Positions 9,199 through 19,032 of a DNA stretch of 64,000 nucleotides are shown here, piece by piece. Below the pieces are notes generated by a model that made no database searches, was not told the origin of the DNA, and saw nothing but the letters and a program-made list of their open reading frames with translations. Numbering within the stretch: position 1 is the first letter of the stretch; each line of letters begins with the position of its first letter. A program made the position numbers and the translations under genes. The stretch lies in contig JANQSF010000155.1 of the NCBI GenBank assembly GCA_028284155.1, positions 62,001 to 126,000 of the forward strand, given 5' to 3'. Source of the stretch: Phycisphaeraceae bacterium. GTDB taxonomy: Bacteria > Planctomycetota > Phycisphaerae > Phycisphaerales > Phycisphaeraceae.

Positions 9199-11134
9199 CG
9201 CGCTACCAAGCACGACCTGTCTGGCCGCGGGCGCGACGGCGGCGTCGCCGTCCGCCTTGATCACGTTCGCGGTCTACACGTTAATCGTGCTCAGCCTGGC
9301 CGTGATCAGCCACCGGTTGATCCAACGTCGCAAGGCGTTCCTTGGGGAGTACTACCTGGGCTCGCGTAACCTCGGGCCTTGGACATTTGCGTTCACGTTC
9401 GCGGCGACCGTGGCGAGCGTGGGCAGCTTCGGCGGATTCCCCGCCAAGATCTACACGCACGGCTGGATCCTGGCGTTGTGGATCGCCAGCTACATGGTCT
9501 TCCCACTGACGACGATGGGCCTACTCGGCAAACGACTCAACCAAGTCGCGCGCAAGACCGGCGCGATCACGCTGCCCGACCTGCTGCGCGGCCGATTCAA
9601 CAGCCCGTTGATCGGCGTGGTCGTCAGCGCACTCATGCTCTTTTTCCTGAGTTCGTATCTGATCCCCCAATTCAAGCTCGCGAGCCTCATGCTCAAAGCG
9701 CTGCTCGCGGACGTGGCGTTTTATCAACAGGCCGTCGCCGTGGTCGGGCAGGTCACGGGCCCGGACTCGTGGTTCGGAGACGACCCGGGTTATCTGCTCT
9801 GCCTCGTCGTGTTCGCGCTGGCGGTCGTGTTCTACACGTCGTTCGGCGGCTTCCGCGCGGTCGTGTGGACCGACGTGCTGCAGGGCTGTGTGATGCTCGT
9901 CGGCGTGGTCGTGTTGCTGGTGCTGACGACACGCCTGGCGGGCGGGCTGGATTCGGCGACGAAGGAACTGGCAGCCCAATCGCCGCCGCAGATCGGCGAA
10001 GTCGAACTCGAATGGGTCGGTGATCCGGACGAAGTCAAACCGCTGCGCGCCGGGCGACTGATTCAACACACCACAAACGACGGGCAAACCAAACGACTGA
10101 TCCGCATCAACGTCGACGCCGCGTTCGTGAAGTCGGACGGCCGACTGACTGCCAAAGTCAAGGCCGTGCTGATTAACAACGAGGCCTACATCGCCAAGAC
10201 ATATCCAAGCGTCGAAACGCTGCCCGACGTGCGCGTGACATCGACGGACTTCAAACCGTTCGCAAGCGGCGCGGGCGAGGTCGGCGCTTACACCTCCGGC
10301 CCCGGCCCGGACCCACGGCCGACGCAGGTCGACGGGTTCCTGCCGGTCGGCGTGGCGGTCTCGTTCTTCTTCATGTGGGCGATCTCGGGCGCTGGTCAAC
10401 CGGGCAATATGGTCCGCCTGATGGCGTTCAACAGCACGCGCACGCTGCGTCGCGGGATCGTGATCGTCACGCTCATGCTCGGCGTGATCTATCTCTCGCT
10501 GGTCATTATCTTCTGTTGCGCCCGCAACCTGATCCCCGGCTGGGAGGCGAACCCCGACAACGCGATGCCCGCGCTGTGCGTGTTCGTCGCCGACGCCGTC
10601 AATCAGCCGTGGCTGGCCGGCCTGCTTGTCGCCGCGCCGTTCGCCGCGGCCATGTCGACAGTGGACAGCTTCATCCTCATGATCTCGTCGTCCGTCGTCC
10701 GCGACCTCTGGCAGCGCAACAGCAAACGACCTGTCTCCGACAAGGCTGTCAAACGCGCCAGCTATCTCGTCACGGCCGGCATCGGCGTCGTCGTCCTTCT
10801 TGTCGCGATGAACCCGCCGCAATTCCTGCAAGACGTCATCGTCTACGCGGCGACCGGGTTGGCCGTCTGCTTCCTGGTCCCCGTCGCCCTGGCGCTCTAC
10901 TGGCCGCGCGCCAACACGTTCGGCACGCTCGCGGCGATCGCCGGCGGGTTCTTTGCCCACCTATCTTTGTACGTCACGAACTGGGTAATGTTTGACGCGT
11001 TCAGCCCGTACAACCTGCTCGGCGTCAGCCCAATTATCTGGGGGCTGGCCGCGTCGTTGATCGTCGGCATCGCCGCGACGTTGGCCTCTCCCCCGCCGCC
11101 GCGGGAGCAGGTCCGACGCTTCTTCTGTGCCTAA
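9191..11134 (+). CDS. Sodium:solute symporter (SSS family, PanF-like)
   Basis: 647 residues with about 13 transmembrane segments. The start of the core is typical of the SSS family (YLGSRNLGPWTFAFTFAATV, then SFGGFPAKIYTHG). The early helices carry the GSFGGFPA region and the later ones AAPFAAAMSTVDSF, which matches the Na2-site helix of this family. About 120 residues (roughly 255-375) form a hydrophilic insertion between helices, larger than usual. The substrate cannot be read from sequence; pairing with YhdT suggests a PanF-like carrier. GGAGG lies six bases before the ATG, inside the upstream gene. The C-terminal tail is short and proline-rich. Confidence 0.88.
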   Translation: MPDALPSTTCLAAGATAASPSALITFAVYTLIVLSLAVISHRLIQRRKAFLGEYYLGSRNLGPWTFAFTFAATVASVGSFGGFPAKIYTHGWILALWIASYMVFPLTTMGLLGKRLNQVARKTGAITLPDLLRGRFNSPLIGVVVSALMLFFLSSYLIPQFKLASLMLKALLADVAFYQQAVAVVGQVTGPDSWFGDDPGYLLCLVVFALAVVFYTSFGGFRAVVWTDVLQGCVMLVGVVVLLVLTTRLAGGLDSATKELAAQSPPQIGEVELEWVGDPDEVKPLRAGRLIQHTTNDGQTKRLIRINVDAAFVKSDGRLTAKVKAVLINNEAYIAKTYPSVETLPDVRVTSTDFKPFASGAGEVGAYTSGPGPDPRPTQVDGFLPVGVAVSFFFMWAISGAGQPGNMVRLMAFNSTRTLRRGIVIVTLMLGVIYLSLVIIFCCARNLIPGWEANPDNAMPALCVFVADAVNQPWLAGLLVAAPFAAAMSTVDSFILMISSSVVRDLWQRNSKRPVSDKAVKRASYLVTAGIGVVVLLVAMNPPQFLQDVIVYAATGLAVCFLVPVALALYWPRANTFGTLAAIAGGFFAHLSLYVTNWVMFDAFSPYNLLGVSPIIWGLAASLIVGIAATLASPPPPREQVRRFFCA

Positions 11135-11423
11135 GTCGTGCGCGTTTTTTATCGGCTTGCCAAAGTCCGCGATAACTTTGTGAATCTGCGCGCGATCGGT
11201 CTGCAACGGCGACCGCGCAGGCGGGCAATGTGGTATGATGAGGGAGTCGGACGTCGGCCTGTGAGGATCACGTTTGTGCCGCGTTTTGACCGCCTCGCAG
11301 CGATCTCCAAAGCCGGGACGGTGTTTGGACGATCAAGGGCTTGAACGACGCGCGCCCGGCGGTCGGGTTATCGGTCAACCAGCACTCCCCAACGACGCCG
11401 CGGCGTCGCTTTGGACACGATCA
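11135..11423 (+). other. Intergenic region upstream of clpX
   Basis: 289 bases with no convincing gene. A frame open from 11274 joins clpX in phase, but it lacks family similarity and a ribosome site. The only signal I see is an extended -10-like TGG-TATGAT at 11231-11239, about 190 bases before the clpX ATG, with no good -35. Confidence 0.45.
11231..11239 (+). promoter_or_regulatory. Possible extended -10 promoter for clpX
   Basis: TGGTATGAT fits the TG-N-TATAAT extended -10 pattern with one mismatch in the hexamer. No -35 hexamer stands 16-18 bases upstream. It is one of the few AT-rich hexamers in this GC-rich gap. Confidence 0.3.
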
Positions 11424-12800
<1,377 letters not shown>

Positions 12801-12842
12801 GTTTCGAACAACCGGCCCGAATTCTCTGAATCGATTCTCCAA

Positions 12843-12868
12843 CCCGCCGACACCGGCGGGTTTTCTTT
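12843..12868 (+). terminator. Intrinsic terminator after clpX
   Basis: A 7-bp all-GC stem CCCGCCG (12843-12849) pairs with CGGCGGG (12854-12860), loop ACAC, followed by TTTTCTTT. It lies 42 bases after the clpX stop. Confidence 0.9.
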
Positions 12869-12902
12869 TGGCGCGCCGTGCGACGTCAGCGATGTGTCTG
12901 AT

Positions 12903-12974
12903 TCGTGTCACGGCCGTGTCGGCCGCGCGGTTCATCAGAGGCGCTCCTTCAGGGCCGACACGGCCGTGGCACGA
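12903..12974. repeat. REPIN-like inverted repeat, family B
   Basis: Arms 12903-12924 and 12953-12974 are inverted copies with few mismatches around a 28-base spacer. The inner 16 bases, CACGGCCGTGTCGGCC and its complement, match exactly. Each arm contains the short palindrome CACGGCCGTG. Confidence 0.8.
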
Positions 12975-13046
12975 GTCTGTTCATCACTGTCAACCCGCGA
13001 TCGCCGTGCGACTCACTTTCTCCGACTGGCCCACGCCCCCGGCCAC

Positions 13047-13090
13047 AAAAAAACAGCCGCCCGAAACAGCGAATGTGCTCGGGCGGGCTG
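13047..13090 (-). terminator. Intrinsic terminator on the minus strand without an assigned gene
   Basis: Read on the minus strand, CAGCCCGCCCGA (13090-13079) pairs with TCGGGCGGCTG (13064-13054) with one bulge, followed at once by seven T (13053-13047). This is a strong rho-independent terminator. The nearest minus-strand protein gene upstream is beyond mrp, at 14422-15345, so an unannotated RNA may end here. Confidence 0.65.
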
Positions 13091-13331
13091 CGCGTGTAGG
13101 TCGAGATTGTTTGCCGAGGTCGGCCAAGCGGGCCCGTTTTCGCCCGCCACCCCGTTTTTGTCCAACGGAGCCATTGGGTTAACGTAATCTCACTAGAACG
13201 TATTGCAGATTTCGCCGTATTGCCCCCAAGTGCCTGTTTTGGCCGGTGTTACGCCGCTGGGCGTCCTGCACTTGGGCCCCTACCATCCTTCGACCGATCC
13301 GTCACAGCCCTCCAACGGAAGCGCCACACCC

Positions 13332-14414
13332 ATGCCCGCGACACGCGACCAGATCATCGACCGCCTGCGGACCGTCAACGACCCGGAGCTGCACCGCGAC
13401 ATCGTCACACTCGGCATGGTCAAAGACGTCGACATCGACGGCGCTTCGGTCAAGGTCCACGTCGAACTGACGACGCCGGCCTGCCCACTCAAGGACACGA
13501 TCGAGCGCGACGTCCGCAACGCCGTGCTCCCGATCGACGGGGTCGACGGGGTGACCATCGAGTTCAGCGCGCAGGTGCAGCAGTCGCCGCAGGCACGGGC
13601 CAAGCTGGACAACCCGCTGCCCGGCGTGAAAAACATTATCGCCGTCGGCGCGGGCAAGGGCGGTGTGGGCAAAAGCACGGTGTCGGTCAACCTCGCCGTC
13701 GGATTGGCGCGCGAGGGGGCGCATGTCGGGCTGCTCGACGGGGACATCTACGGCCCGTCGCTTCCGACCATGCTCGGGCTCGGCCGGGGCACGCCGCACA
13801 CGGCCAACAACATGATCATGCCGTTTGAGAAGGCCGGCATCAAGGCGATGACCATCGGCCAACTCGTCGAACCGGACAAGCCGCTCATCTGGCGCGGCCC
13901 GATGGCACACGGCGCGTTCAATCAACTGGCCAAGCAGACCGAATGGGGCGAACTCGACTACCTCATCATCGACCTGCCGCCGGGCACCGGCGACGTGCCC
14001 CTGACAATGAGTCAGATCCTGCCGCTGACCGGCGCGGTCGTCGTCTGCACACCGCAGAAGGTCGCGCAGGACGACGCGCGTCGCGCGATCGGCATGTTCC
14101 GCGAGTTGCAAATCGGCGTGCTCGGCGTCGTCGAAAACATGAGCTACTTCATCGGCGACGACGGCAAGGAATACGACATCTTCGGCAAAGGCGGCGCGCA
14201 GCAGATGGCTGACAGCATGGAAGTCCCGTTCCTCGGCCACATCCCGATCAACACGGCGCTGCGCCGCAACAGCGACGCCGGCGACCCGTCTGCGAACTTT
14301 GACGACGCGCAACTCGGCGGCGAGTTGCAGAACGTCGTGCGCAACCTCGCGGGACAGATCAGCGTCAAGGCGCTTTCGGGCGCGGCCGGCCAACCGACGC
14401 TGACGGTGTCGTAG
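13332..14414 (+). CDS. mrp: Mrp/ApbC-type iron-sulfur cluster carrier ATPase
   Basis: 360 residues from the ATG at 13332. Residues 1-85 form a DUF59/MIP18-like domain (DPELHRDIVTLGMV; TTPACPLKDTIE). The ATPase domain has the deviant Walker A GKGGVGKS at 108-115, a GDIYGPSLPTMLG region and DLPPGTGD. Mrp proteins bind and deliver Fe-S clusters. The CxxC pair normally found after VENMSYF is absent: the sequence reads VENMSYFIGDDGKEYDIFG. Cluster binding by that motif is therefore not possible as in ApbC. An earlier in-frame start at 13203 would add 43 residues outside the family and was rejected. Confidence 0.93.
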   Translation: MPATRDQIIDRLRTVNDPELHRDIVTLGMVKDVDIDGASVKVHVELTTPACPLKDTIERDVRNAVLPIDGVDGVTIEFSAQVQQSPQARAKLDNPLPGVKNIIAVGAGKGGVGKSTVSVNLAVGLAREGAHVGLLDGDIYGPSLPTMLGLGRGTPHTANNMIMPFEKAGIKAMTIGQLVEPDKPLIWRGPMAHGAFNQLAKQTEWGELDYLIIDLPPGTGDVPLTMSQILPLTGAVVVCTPQKVAQDDARRAIGMFRELQIGVLGVVENMSYFIGDDGKEYDIFGKGGAQQMADSMEVPFLGHIPINTALRRNSDAGDPSANFDDAQLGGELQNVVRNLAGQISVKALSGAAGQPTLTVS

Positions 14415-14421
14415 CAAGTGG

Positions 14422-15345
14422 TCACTTCGGCTCGGTGTACTGGTACTCGCGAGCCGAACGGATGACACCTTCCAGGTGCACGTCTACCCGCTCGTCATTC
14501 ACAAGGCGGGTGCCGTCAATCGCAAGCTTTCCAGTAACCAGCCCGCGATACACGCGGGAAGTTTTCGGTTCGACGTAGACTTTTCCTGATGCGTCAAACG
14601 ACATTTCACCCTCGTCGGCAAACTCCTTGGGCGGCGCGGCCGTGCCGGTCATGCGGACATTGAAGACGGCCAGGTCGGGCGTCGAATCTTCAGCGGCTTC
14701 GATCCCGATCAACACGATCTCATATCGGGTAAAGTCTGCATTGGTCCCACCTATCAACACTTCAGGAACCTTGAATTCGTTTTCCTTCAGCAGGTCCCGC
14801 GTCCGCCCGCGTTCGACCGTTTTGCCGCCCAACCATGGGCCGATTCCGGTAGGCGGCTTAAGCGTCTTGCGCGTACGACTCTGGACGATCTTCGACTCCT
14901 CATCCGACACGGAAAGACCGCGACGGTCATGCACTACGATGTCGTCGCCGTCAACCTCCACCGAGAAAAACGTCCCCGACATCGGGTGTGCTTCTTCCTT
15001 CTTCGCCCTGCCCAGTTTGGCAATCGTTTTCCAGACGGGGTATTCGATTTCAAATCGTTTGCGGCCACCACGCGTGTCGGCCAGCCGCCGGCAGACCCTG
15101 CGTTTATGAAGTATCCAGGTCACCCCCGCGGCGTCCGGCTCACCGATGGGGTGCAGACGCAGCGACGCTCCTTCCCAGACATTGAGGTAACCACCTTCGG
15201 GCAGACTTGGTTGCCAACGAAATGTCACACGGTCCGGCTGTTGGCTGTGATCGCCTGCCGCGATCGCGGCCGACACACCAACGATCAACAGCACGGCCGA
15301 CCAGCGAAACAGGGGCTGGGTTGTACTGCGGTTTTGCGTACGCAT
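14422..15345 (-). CDS. Secreted protein of unknown function
   Basis: 307 residues. A hydrophobic segment (about 14-30, SAVLLIVGVSAAIAAG) makes an N-terminal signal peptide. The mature part is mixed alpha/beta with many charged residues, no cysteine cluster and no motif I recognise. The start has GGAG six bases upstream (AACCGGAG). It converges on mrp with only seven bases between stops. No partner gene suggests a role. Confidence 0.75.
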   Translation of the reverse strand: MRTQNRSTTQPLFRWSAVLLIVGVSAAIAAGDHSQQPDRVTFRWQPSLPEGGYLNVWEGASLRLHPIGEPDAAGVTWILHKRRVCRRLADTRGGRKRFEIEYPVWKTIAKLGRAKKEEAHPMSGTFFSVEVDGDDIVVHDRRGLSVSDEESKIVQSRTRKTLKPPTGIGPWLGGKTVERGRTRDLLKENEFKVPEVLIGGTNADFTRYEIVLIGIEAAEDSTPDLAVFNVRMTGTAAPPKEFADEGEMSFDASGKVYVEPKTSRVYRGLVTGKLAIDGTRLVNDERVDVHLEGVIRSAREYQYTEPK

Positions 15346-15397
15346 GAAAGGCTCCGGTTAGAAGACCGATCGCCCTTTCCCCGTGCGGGTCAGTGTA

Positions 15398-16678
15398 TCA
15401 AGCGTCGGCTGATACGTCGGCCCGGCGAAACCAATCCCGCACGGCCGTCAGCAACCGATCGACGCAATCGTCGTCCAGATCGGCACGCAGGCCGATGCGC
15501 ACCCGCGCTGCGCCGGGAGCGACCGTTGGCGGCCGAATCGCCGGTGTGTGAAAGCCCGCACGACGCAGGTGATCCGACAGCTCGACCGCCGATTGCGGCG
15601 AACCGGCCACGACAAGGACGATGGGCGTGACGAATGAGTTCGCCGATCGCGCACCGGTTGTATCAAGGCCGATTGCGCACAAACCGTCTTGCAGGCGGCC
15701 AGCCAACGCCAAGACGCGCTGCCGCCGCCACGGCTCGTCCCGCACCACGTCGAGCGCCGCGTCGATCACCGCCGCCTGCGCCGGCGGCACGCCCGTTGTG
15801 TAAATGAACGGCCGCGCCTTGTTGATCAGTGTGTCGATCACTTCCCGCCGCGACGTGACAATGCCGCCCAGACCGCCCAGCGCCTTACTCGCAGTGCTCA
15901 CCACGATGTCAACACGGTCGCCAACGACCTGTGCTTCACACAATCCCGCCCCACTTTCACCAAGCACGCCCGTCGCGTGCGCTTCGTCGACCACGGTGAT
16001 CGCGTCGTACCGATCCGCCAGTTCACACAGCGCGGGCAAGTCGGCGCAGTCACCGTCCATGCTGAACACGCTGTCAGTGACGATGAACTTGCGACGCGCG
16101 CCGCCGCGACTTTCCTCCGCACCCACTTGCGCCCCACCGCCCGCTTCGCGGTCGCCCGTAAGGCGGGCCTCGCCCCGCTCAAGCAACCGCTCCAACTTGT
16201 CATACCCCAAGTGCGGAAACACGCGCACCGTCGCGCCGCTGGCGCGCGCCGCGTCAATCAGACTCGCGTGGCAAAGCTTATCGATGCAGATCAGATCGCC
16301 CCACTGCGCCAGCGTCGTCAAGACAGCAAGATTGGCCATGTACCCAGTCGGGAACAGCAATGCCGACTCGGCATGCTTGAACCGCGCGAACCGCGCCTCC
16401 ACCTGTTCGTGGATCGGTTGATGCCCGGTGACCAGCCGACTCGCACCGGCACCAACGCCGTAACGCTCAACCGCCTCAACCGCCGCGGTCTTGAGCTTGT
16501 CGTGCGTTGCCAGCGCGAGGTAGTCGTTGCTGGCCAGGTTGATCAACTCGCGACCGTCTCGCAAAACGATCAGCCCCGCCGGCTCGACGGCACGCAGCGC
16601 ACGCCACAAACCCGCGTGCTCAATTGCGCGCAGGTCGTCACGAAGCTGGCTGAGCCAGGCGTCCATCCTGTCAGTCAT
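15398..16678 (-). CDS. bioF: 8-amino-7-oxononanoate synthase (BioF/KBL family)
   Basis: 426 residues, longer than the usual 380-390. A PLP-dependent alpha-oxoamine synthase: SNDYLAL near the start, GAGASRLVTG, SVFSMDGD, DEAHATG, and the PLP lysine K265 in STASKALGG. BioF condenses pimeloyl-ACP with alanine in biotin synthesis; 2-amino-3-ketobutyrate CoA ligase is a close relative that cannot be fully excluded. About 27 extra residues (169-195, RGEARLTGDREAGGG and following) sit just before the conserved TDSVFSMDGD strand and are encoded by a repeat also seen at 52414. It lies 18 bases downstream of the HU/IHF gene on the same strand. Confidence 0.85.
   Translation of the reverse strand: MTDRMDAWLSQLRDDLRAIEHAGLWRALRAVEPAGLIVLRDGRELINLASNDYLALATHDKLKTAAVEAVERYGVGAGASRLVTGHQPIHEQVEARFARFKHAESALLFPTGYMANLAVLTTLAQWGDLICIDKLCHASLIDAARASGATVRVFPHLGYDKLERLLERGEARLTGDREAGGGAQVGAEESRGGARRKFIVTDSVFSMDGDCADLPALCELADRYDAITVVDEAHATGVLGESGAGLCEAQVVGDRVDIVVSTASKALGGLGGIVTSRREVIDTLINKARPFIYTTGVPPAQAAVIDAALDVVRDEPWRRQRVLALAGRLQDGLCAIGLDTTGARSANSFVTPIVLVVAGSPQSAVELSDHLRRAGFHTPAIRPPTVAPGAARVRIGLRADLDDDCVDRLLTAVRDWFRRADVSADA
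16139..16173 (-). repeat. Repeat family C unit inside bioF
   Basis: On the minus strand this stretch (GAGGCCCGCCTTACGGGCGA at its start, continuing CCGCGAAGCGGGC) closely matches 52414-52449 on the plus strand. It carries nested palindromes (CCCGCC-TTAC-GGGCG; CGCTTCGCG). It is translated in frame as part of an insertion in BioF. Confidence 0.65.
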
Positions 16679-16696
16679 GCGTTCACGGTTCGCGCG

Positions 16697-17050
16697 TCAG
16701 GCCGGCGGTTGCTGCGCTTCGGAAGCCGGGGTCGCCGCCGCGCCCGCACCGGGTGCATCCGGGCCGACGTCGCCGAGCGTCTCTTTCATTAGTCGGCCGA
16801 CCTTGAACTTCACCGTCCGCTTGGGCGGCACTTCAACGGGTTCAAGGGTCTTGGGGTTCTGCGCACGCCGGGCCTTGCGCAGCTTCACTTCAAATACCCC
16901 AAAGTCGCGGAACTCAAGCCGGTTGCCCCGGCCGAGTTCGAGAATGATCTGGTCGAGAAAGCTCTGGATGATCTGCTTGACGACGACCCGCTTCTGCTTG
17001 GTCGCTTCGGCGATGTGATCGATCAGCTCTTTCTTCGTGACTGTCGCCAT
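16697..17050 (-). CDS. HU/IHF-family DNA-binding protein
   Basis: 117 residues from the ATG at 17050 (MATVTKKELI); an earlier in-frame start at 17080 is less likely because family members begin at this point. The fold is recognised by the helical N-terminus (KKELIDHIAEAT) and the GNRLEFRDFGVFEVKLRKAR region followed by the DNA-binding arm (AQNPKTLEPVEVP) and VKFKVGRLMKE. A 20-residue Ala/Pro tail extends the usual 90-100 residues. It bends and compacts DNA as a homo- or heterodimer. The gene is followed by bioF 18 bases downstream and is divergent from def. Confidence 0.92.
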   Translation of the reverse strand: MATVTKKELIDHIAEATKQKRVVVKQIIQSFLDQIILELGRGNRLEFRDFGVFEVKLRKARRAQNPKTLEPVEVPPKRTVKFKVGRLMKETLGDVGPDAPGAGAAATPASEAQQPPA

Positions 17051-17250
17051 CGGTTTTTCCCGCATGAGTTGTAAGTGCAATCGGCGGCAATCCTTGCCTC
17101 ATGAATCGGCTCCGCTCCTGCCCGTCGTCGCTATTGCCGCCTGCCGGCTGAACCTCGCCGATCGATGGGGTCGCTGCTACGCCCGGCAGTATGCCACCAA
17201 ACGCCCGCCCGGTCAAGGCGGCCCGTCGGCCAATCTTGTTGCAAGTCCTT

Positions 17251-17787
17251 ATGCAGACTACCATCCCGGCCGTGAAGGTCGACCCCGACAAGCTCAGAAT
17301 CGTCCTCTACCCCGACCCGGTTCTCCGCCAAAAGGCCGAGCCAATCGACCCGATTGACGACACCGTCCGGGCCGTCGCCGCCCGGATGTTCGACCTGATG
17401 CGGGAGGCCAGAGGTGTGGGCTTGGCGGCCCCGCAGGTGGGGTTGCCCTGGCGGATGTTCGTGGCCAACCCGACGGGCGAGCCCGACGACGACCACGTGT
17501 TCATTAACCCCAGCCTCAGCGATCTCGGCCGCGACCAGACCTCGGCTGAGGAAGGCTGCTTGAGCCTGCCCGATATCCGAGCGCAAATACGTAGGCCTCA
17601 GTTGGTTACGATCGAGGCAACCGGCCTCGACGGCGGGCCGATCCGAATGACTTCTGACGAATTCCCCGCACGCGTCTGGCAACATGAATTCGACCATCTC
17701 GAGGGTGTGCTGATCCTGGACAAGATGGATCGGCTCGACCGCATGGCCAATCGTCGCCGGATCAAGCGGCTCGAGTCTGACGCCTGA
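17251..17787 (+). CDS. def: Peptide deformylase
   Basis: 178 residues from the ATG at 17251. All three motifs are present: GVGLAAPQVG (55-64), EGCLSLP with metal ligand Cys103, and HEFDHLEG with His145, catalytic Glu146 and His149. It removes the formyl group from new proteins. It precedes fmt by 99 bases in the common def-fmt order. An in-frame start at 17191 would add 20 residues before the conserved region and was not chosen. No clear Shine-Dalgarno precedes the ATG. Confidence 0.96.
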   Translation: MQTTIPAVKVDPDKLRIVLYPDPVLRQKAEPIDPIDDTVRAVAARMFDLMREARGVGLAAPQVGLPWRMFVANPTGEPDDDHVFINPSLSDLGRDQTSAEEGCLSLPDIRAQIRRPQLVTIEATGLDGGPIRMTSDEFPARVWQHEFDHLEGVLILDKMDRLDRMANRRRIKRLESDA

Positions 17788-17872
17788 TGACTCGATCCGG
17801 CCTTAAGGTTTGCCTGTCAACGACTTGGGGTTACGCGGTCCGCTCGATTCAGCGCGGCGACAGGTCGACTCC

Positions 17873-17878
17873 TACACT
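17873..17878 (+). promoter_or_regulatory. Possible -10 box placing fmt on a leaderless mRNA
   Basis: TACACT ends eight bases before the fmt ATG. Transcription from it would start at or next to the ATG. No Shine-Dalgarno lies in the gap and no clear -35 is seen. Confidence 0.3.
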
Positions 17879-17886
17879 CTGCGGCC

Positions 17887-18849
17887 ATGCGGATTGTCTT
17901 CCTCGGCTCCGGTGAGTTCGGCCTACCCACGCTGCGGGCTCTCGACGCCGCCCACGACCTGGTGGGGGTCGTCACGCAGCCCGATCGGCCGGCTGGTCGC
18001 AAGCGGCAACTCACGCCGACGCCCGTCGGCCAGTGGGTCGGCGACGGTGGCCCGCGCGGCGATGACATCCCGCTCATCAAGCCGGCCAATGCGAACGACG
18101 ACGACGTGATCGCGCAGATCGCCGCGCTTGAGCCCGACGCGGGCGTCGTTATCGCGTTCGGCCAAAAGCTCAGCCCGATATTGATCGAGGCGCTGGGCCA
18201 AGGCGGCGGGCCGGTCGTCAACCTGCACGCGTCACTTCTGCCGCGCTGGCGCGGCGCCGCGCCGATCAACTGGGCCGTCATGGCCGGCGATACGGAAACG
18301 GGTGTGTCCGTCATCGGCTTGGCGCAACGCATGGACGCCGGGCTGATCTACGCGACCGCCAGAACGCCGATCGACCCGATGGAGACGGCCGGCGAACTTC
18401 ATGACCGGTTGTCATTACTCGGGCCGGACGCCGTCCTCGACGTGCTTGCAGAACACGAGGCGGGCACGCTGCAAGGCCAACCACAGGACGACTCGCTAGC
18501 GACACGCGCCCCGAAGTTGAGCAAGGCCGATGGCAAGGTCGATTTCAGTGAGCCGGCGGCGGCCGTGCAGCGGCGCGTCCACGGGCTGACACCCTGGCCG
18601 GGCGTGACCGTGACGTGGCGCGACACGCAAACCGGTGAAGAACAACCGTTGATGATTCGACGGGTCGAGGTTGTTGACCGCGACGCAACGCAGGACGCGC
18701 CGCCGGGCACGATCCTCGAAGGCGCAAACGTCGCGTGCGGCAAGGGCTTGATCGCGTTGCGACAGATTCAACAACCCGGTAAACGCGTCATGTCGATCGA
18801 TGAGTTCACGCGTGGACGATCGTTGACGCCCGGCGACCTGTTGAAATGA
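17887..18849 (+). CDS. fmt: Methionyl-tRNA formyltransferase
   Basis: 320 residues, the usual length. N-terminal formyltransferase domain starts MRIVFLGSGEFGLPTL. The folate site has Asn112 and His114 (VNLHASLLPRWRGAAPI) and Asp150 (AQRMDAGLIY). The C-terminal tRNA-binding domain begins with the RVHGLTPWPG signature. It formylates Met-tRNAfMet for initiation and works with the upstream def. TACACT eight bases before the ATG, with no ribosome site, suggests a leaderless start. Confidence 0.96.
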   Translation: MRIVFLGSGEFGLPTLRALDAAHDLVGVVTQPDRPAGRKRQLTPTPVGQWVGDGGPRGDDIPLIKPANANDDDVIAQIAALEPDAGVVIAFGQKLSPILIEALGQGGGPVVNLHASLLPRWRGAAPINWAVMAGDTETGVSVIGLAQRMDAGLIYATARTPIDPMETAGELHDRLSLLGPDAVLDVLAEHEAGTLQGQPQDDSLATRAPKLSKADGKVDFSEPAAAVQRRVHGLTPWPGVTVTWRDTQTGEEQPLMIRRVEVVDRDATQDAPPGTILEGANVACGKGLIALRQIQQPGKRVMSIDEFTRGRSLTPGDLLK

Positions 18850-18870
18850 CACTTGCCCTTGCGACAATTC

Positions 18871-19024
18871 CTTCAGCCCCGGCCTTTGGCTGGGGACCCG
18901 TTACAACTTACGTCTGAGTGCCCTGGCAATCGATGCGCGATGTTTGATGTCCGGCGACCCGTCCCCGGCCAGAGGCCGGGGCTGAAGAAGACGATCGGGC
19001 CCCGGCCAAAGGCCAGCGCTGAAG
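18871..19024. repeat. Cluster of three REP-like elements, family D
   Basis: Three CCCCGGCC-AAAGGCC-GGGGCTGAAG-type units: 18871-18896 in reverse orientation, 18962-18987 and 19000-19024 in forward orientation. Each is an imperfect palindrome ending in CTGAAG. They fill the convergent gap between fmt and the HAD gene, the usual place for such repeats. A related unit is at 51112-51132. Confidence 0.85.
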
Positions 19025-19032
19025 TGACACGG

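Larger units (their letters stand above)
12801..13331. other. clpX-mrp intergenic region with repeats and a minus-strand terminator
   Basis: 531 bases without a convincing protein gene; overlapping short open frames look like GC-rich noise. It contains the clpX terminator, a 22-bp near-perfect inverted repeat (12903-12974), and a hairpin followed by seven U on the minus strand (13047-13090). That hairpin has no minus-strand protein gene upstream, so a small antisense or independent RNA between about 13090 and 13330 is possible. Confidence 0.6.

Noticed and set aside
12801..13200. Short overlapping open frames in the clpX-mrp gap
   Set aside because: Their codon use and amino-acid make-up look random, they overlap each other in several frames, and the gap contains repeats and terminators.
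15398..16678. 2-amino-3-ketobutyrate CoA ligase (Kbl)
   Set aside because: The protein fits the shared family, but no threonine dehydrogenase gene is next to it and the sequence looks closer to BioF. The distinction is not certain.
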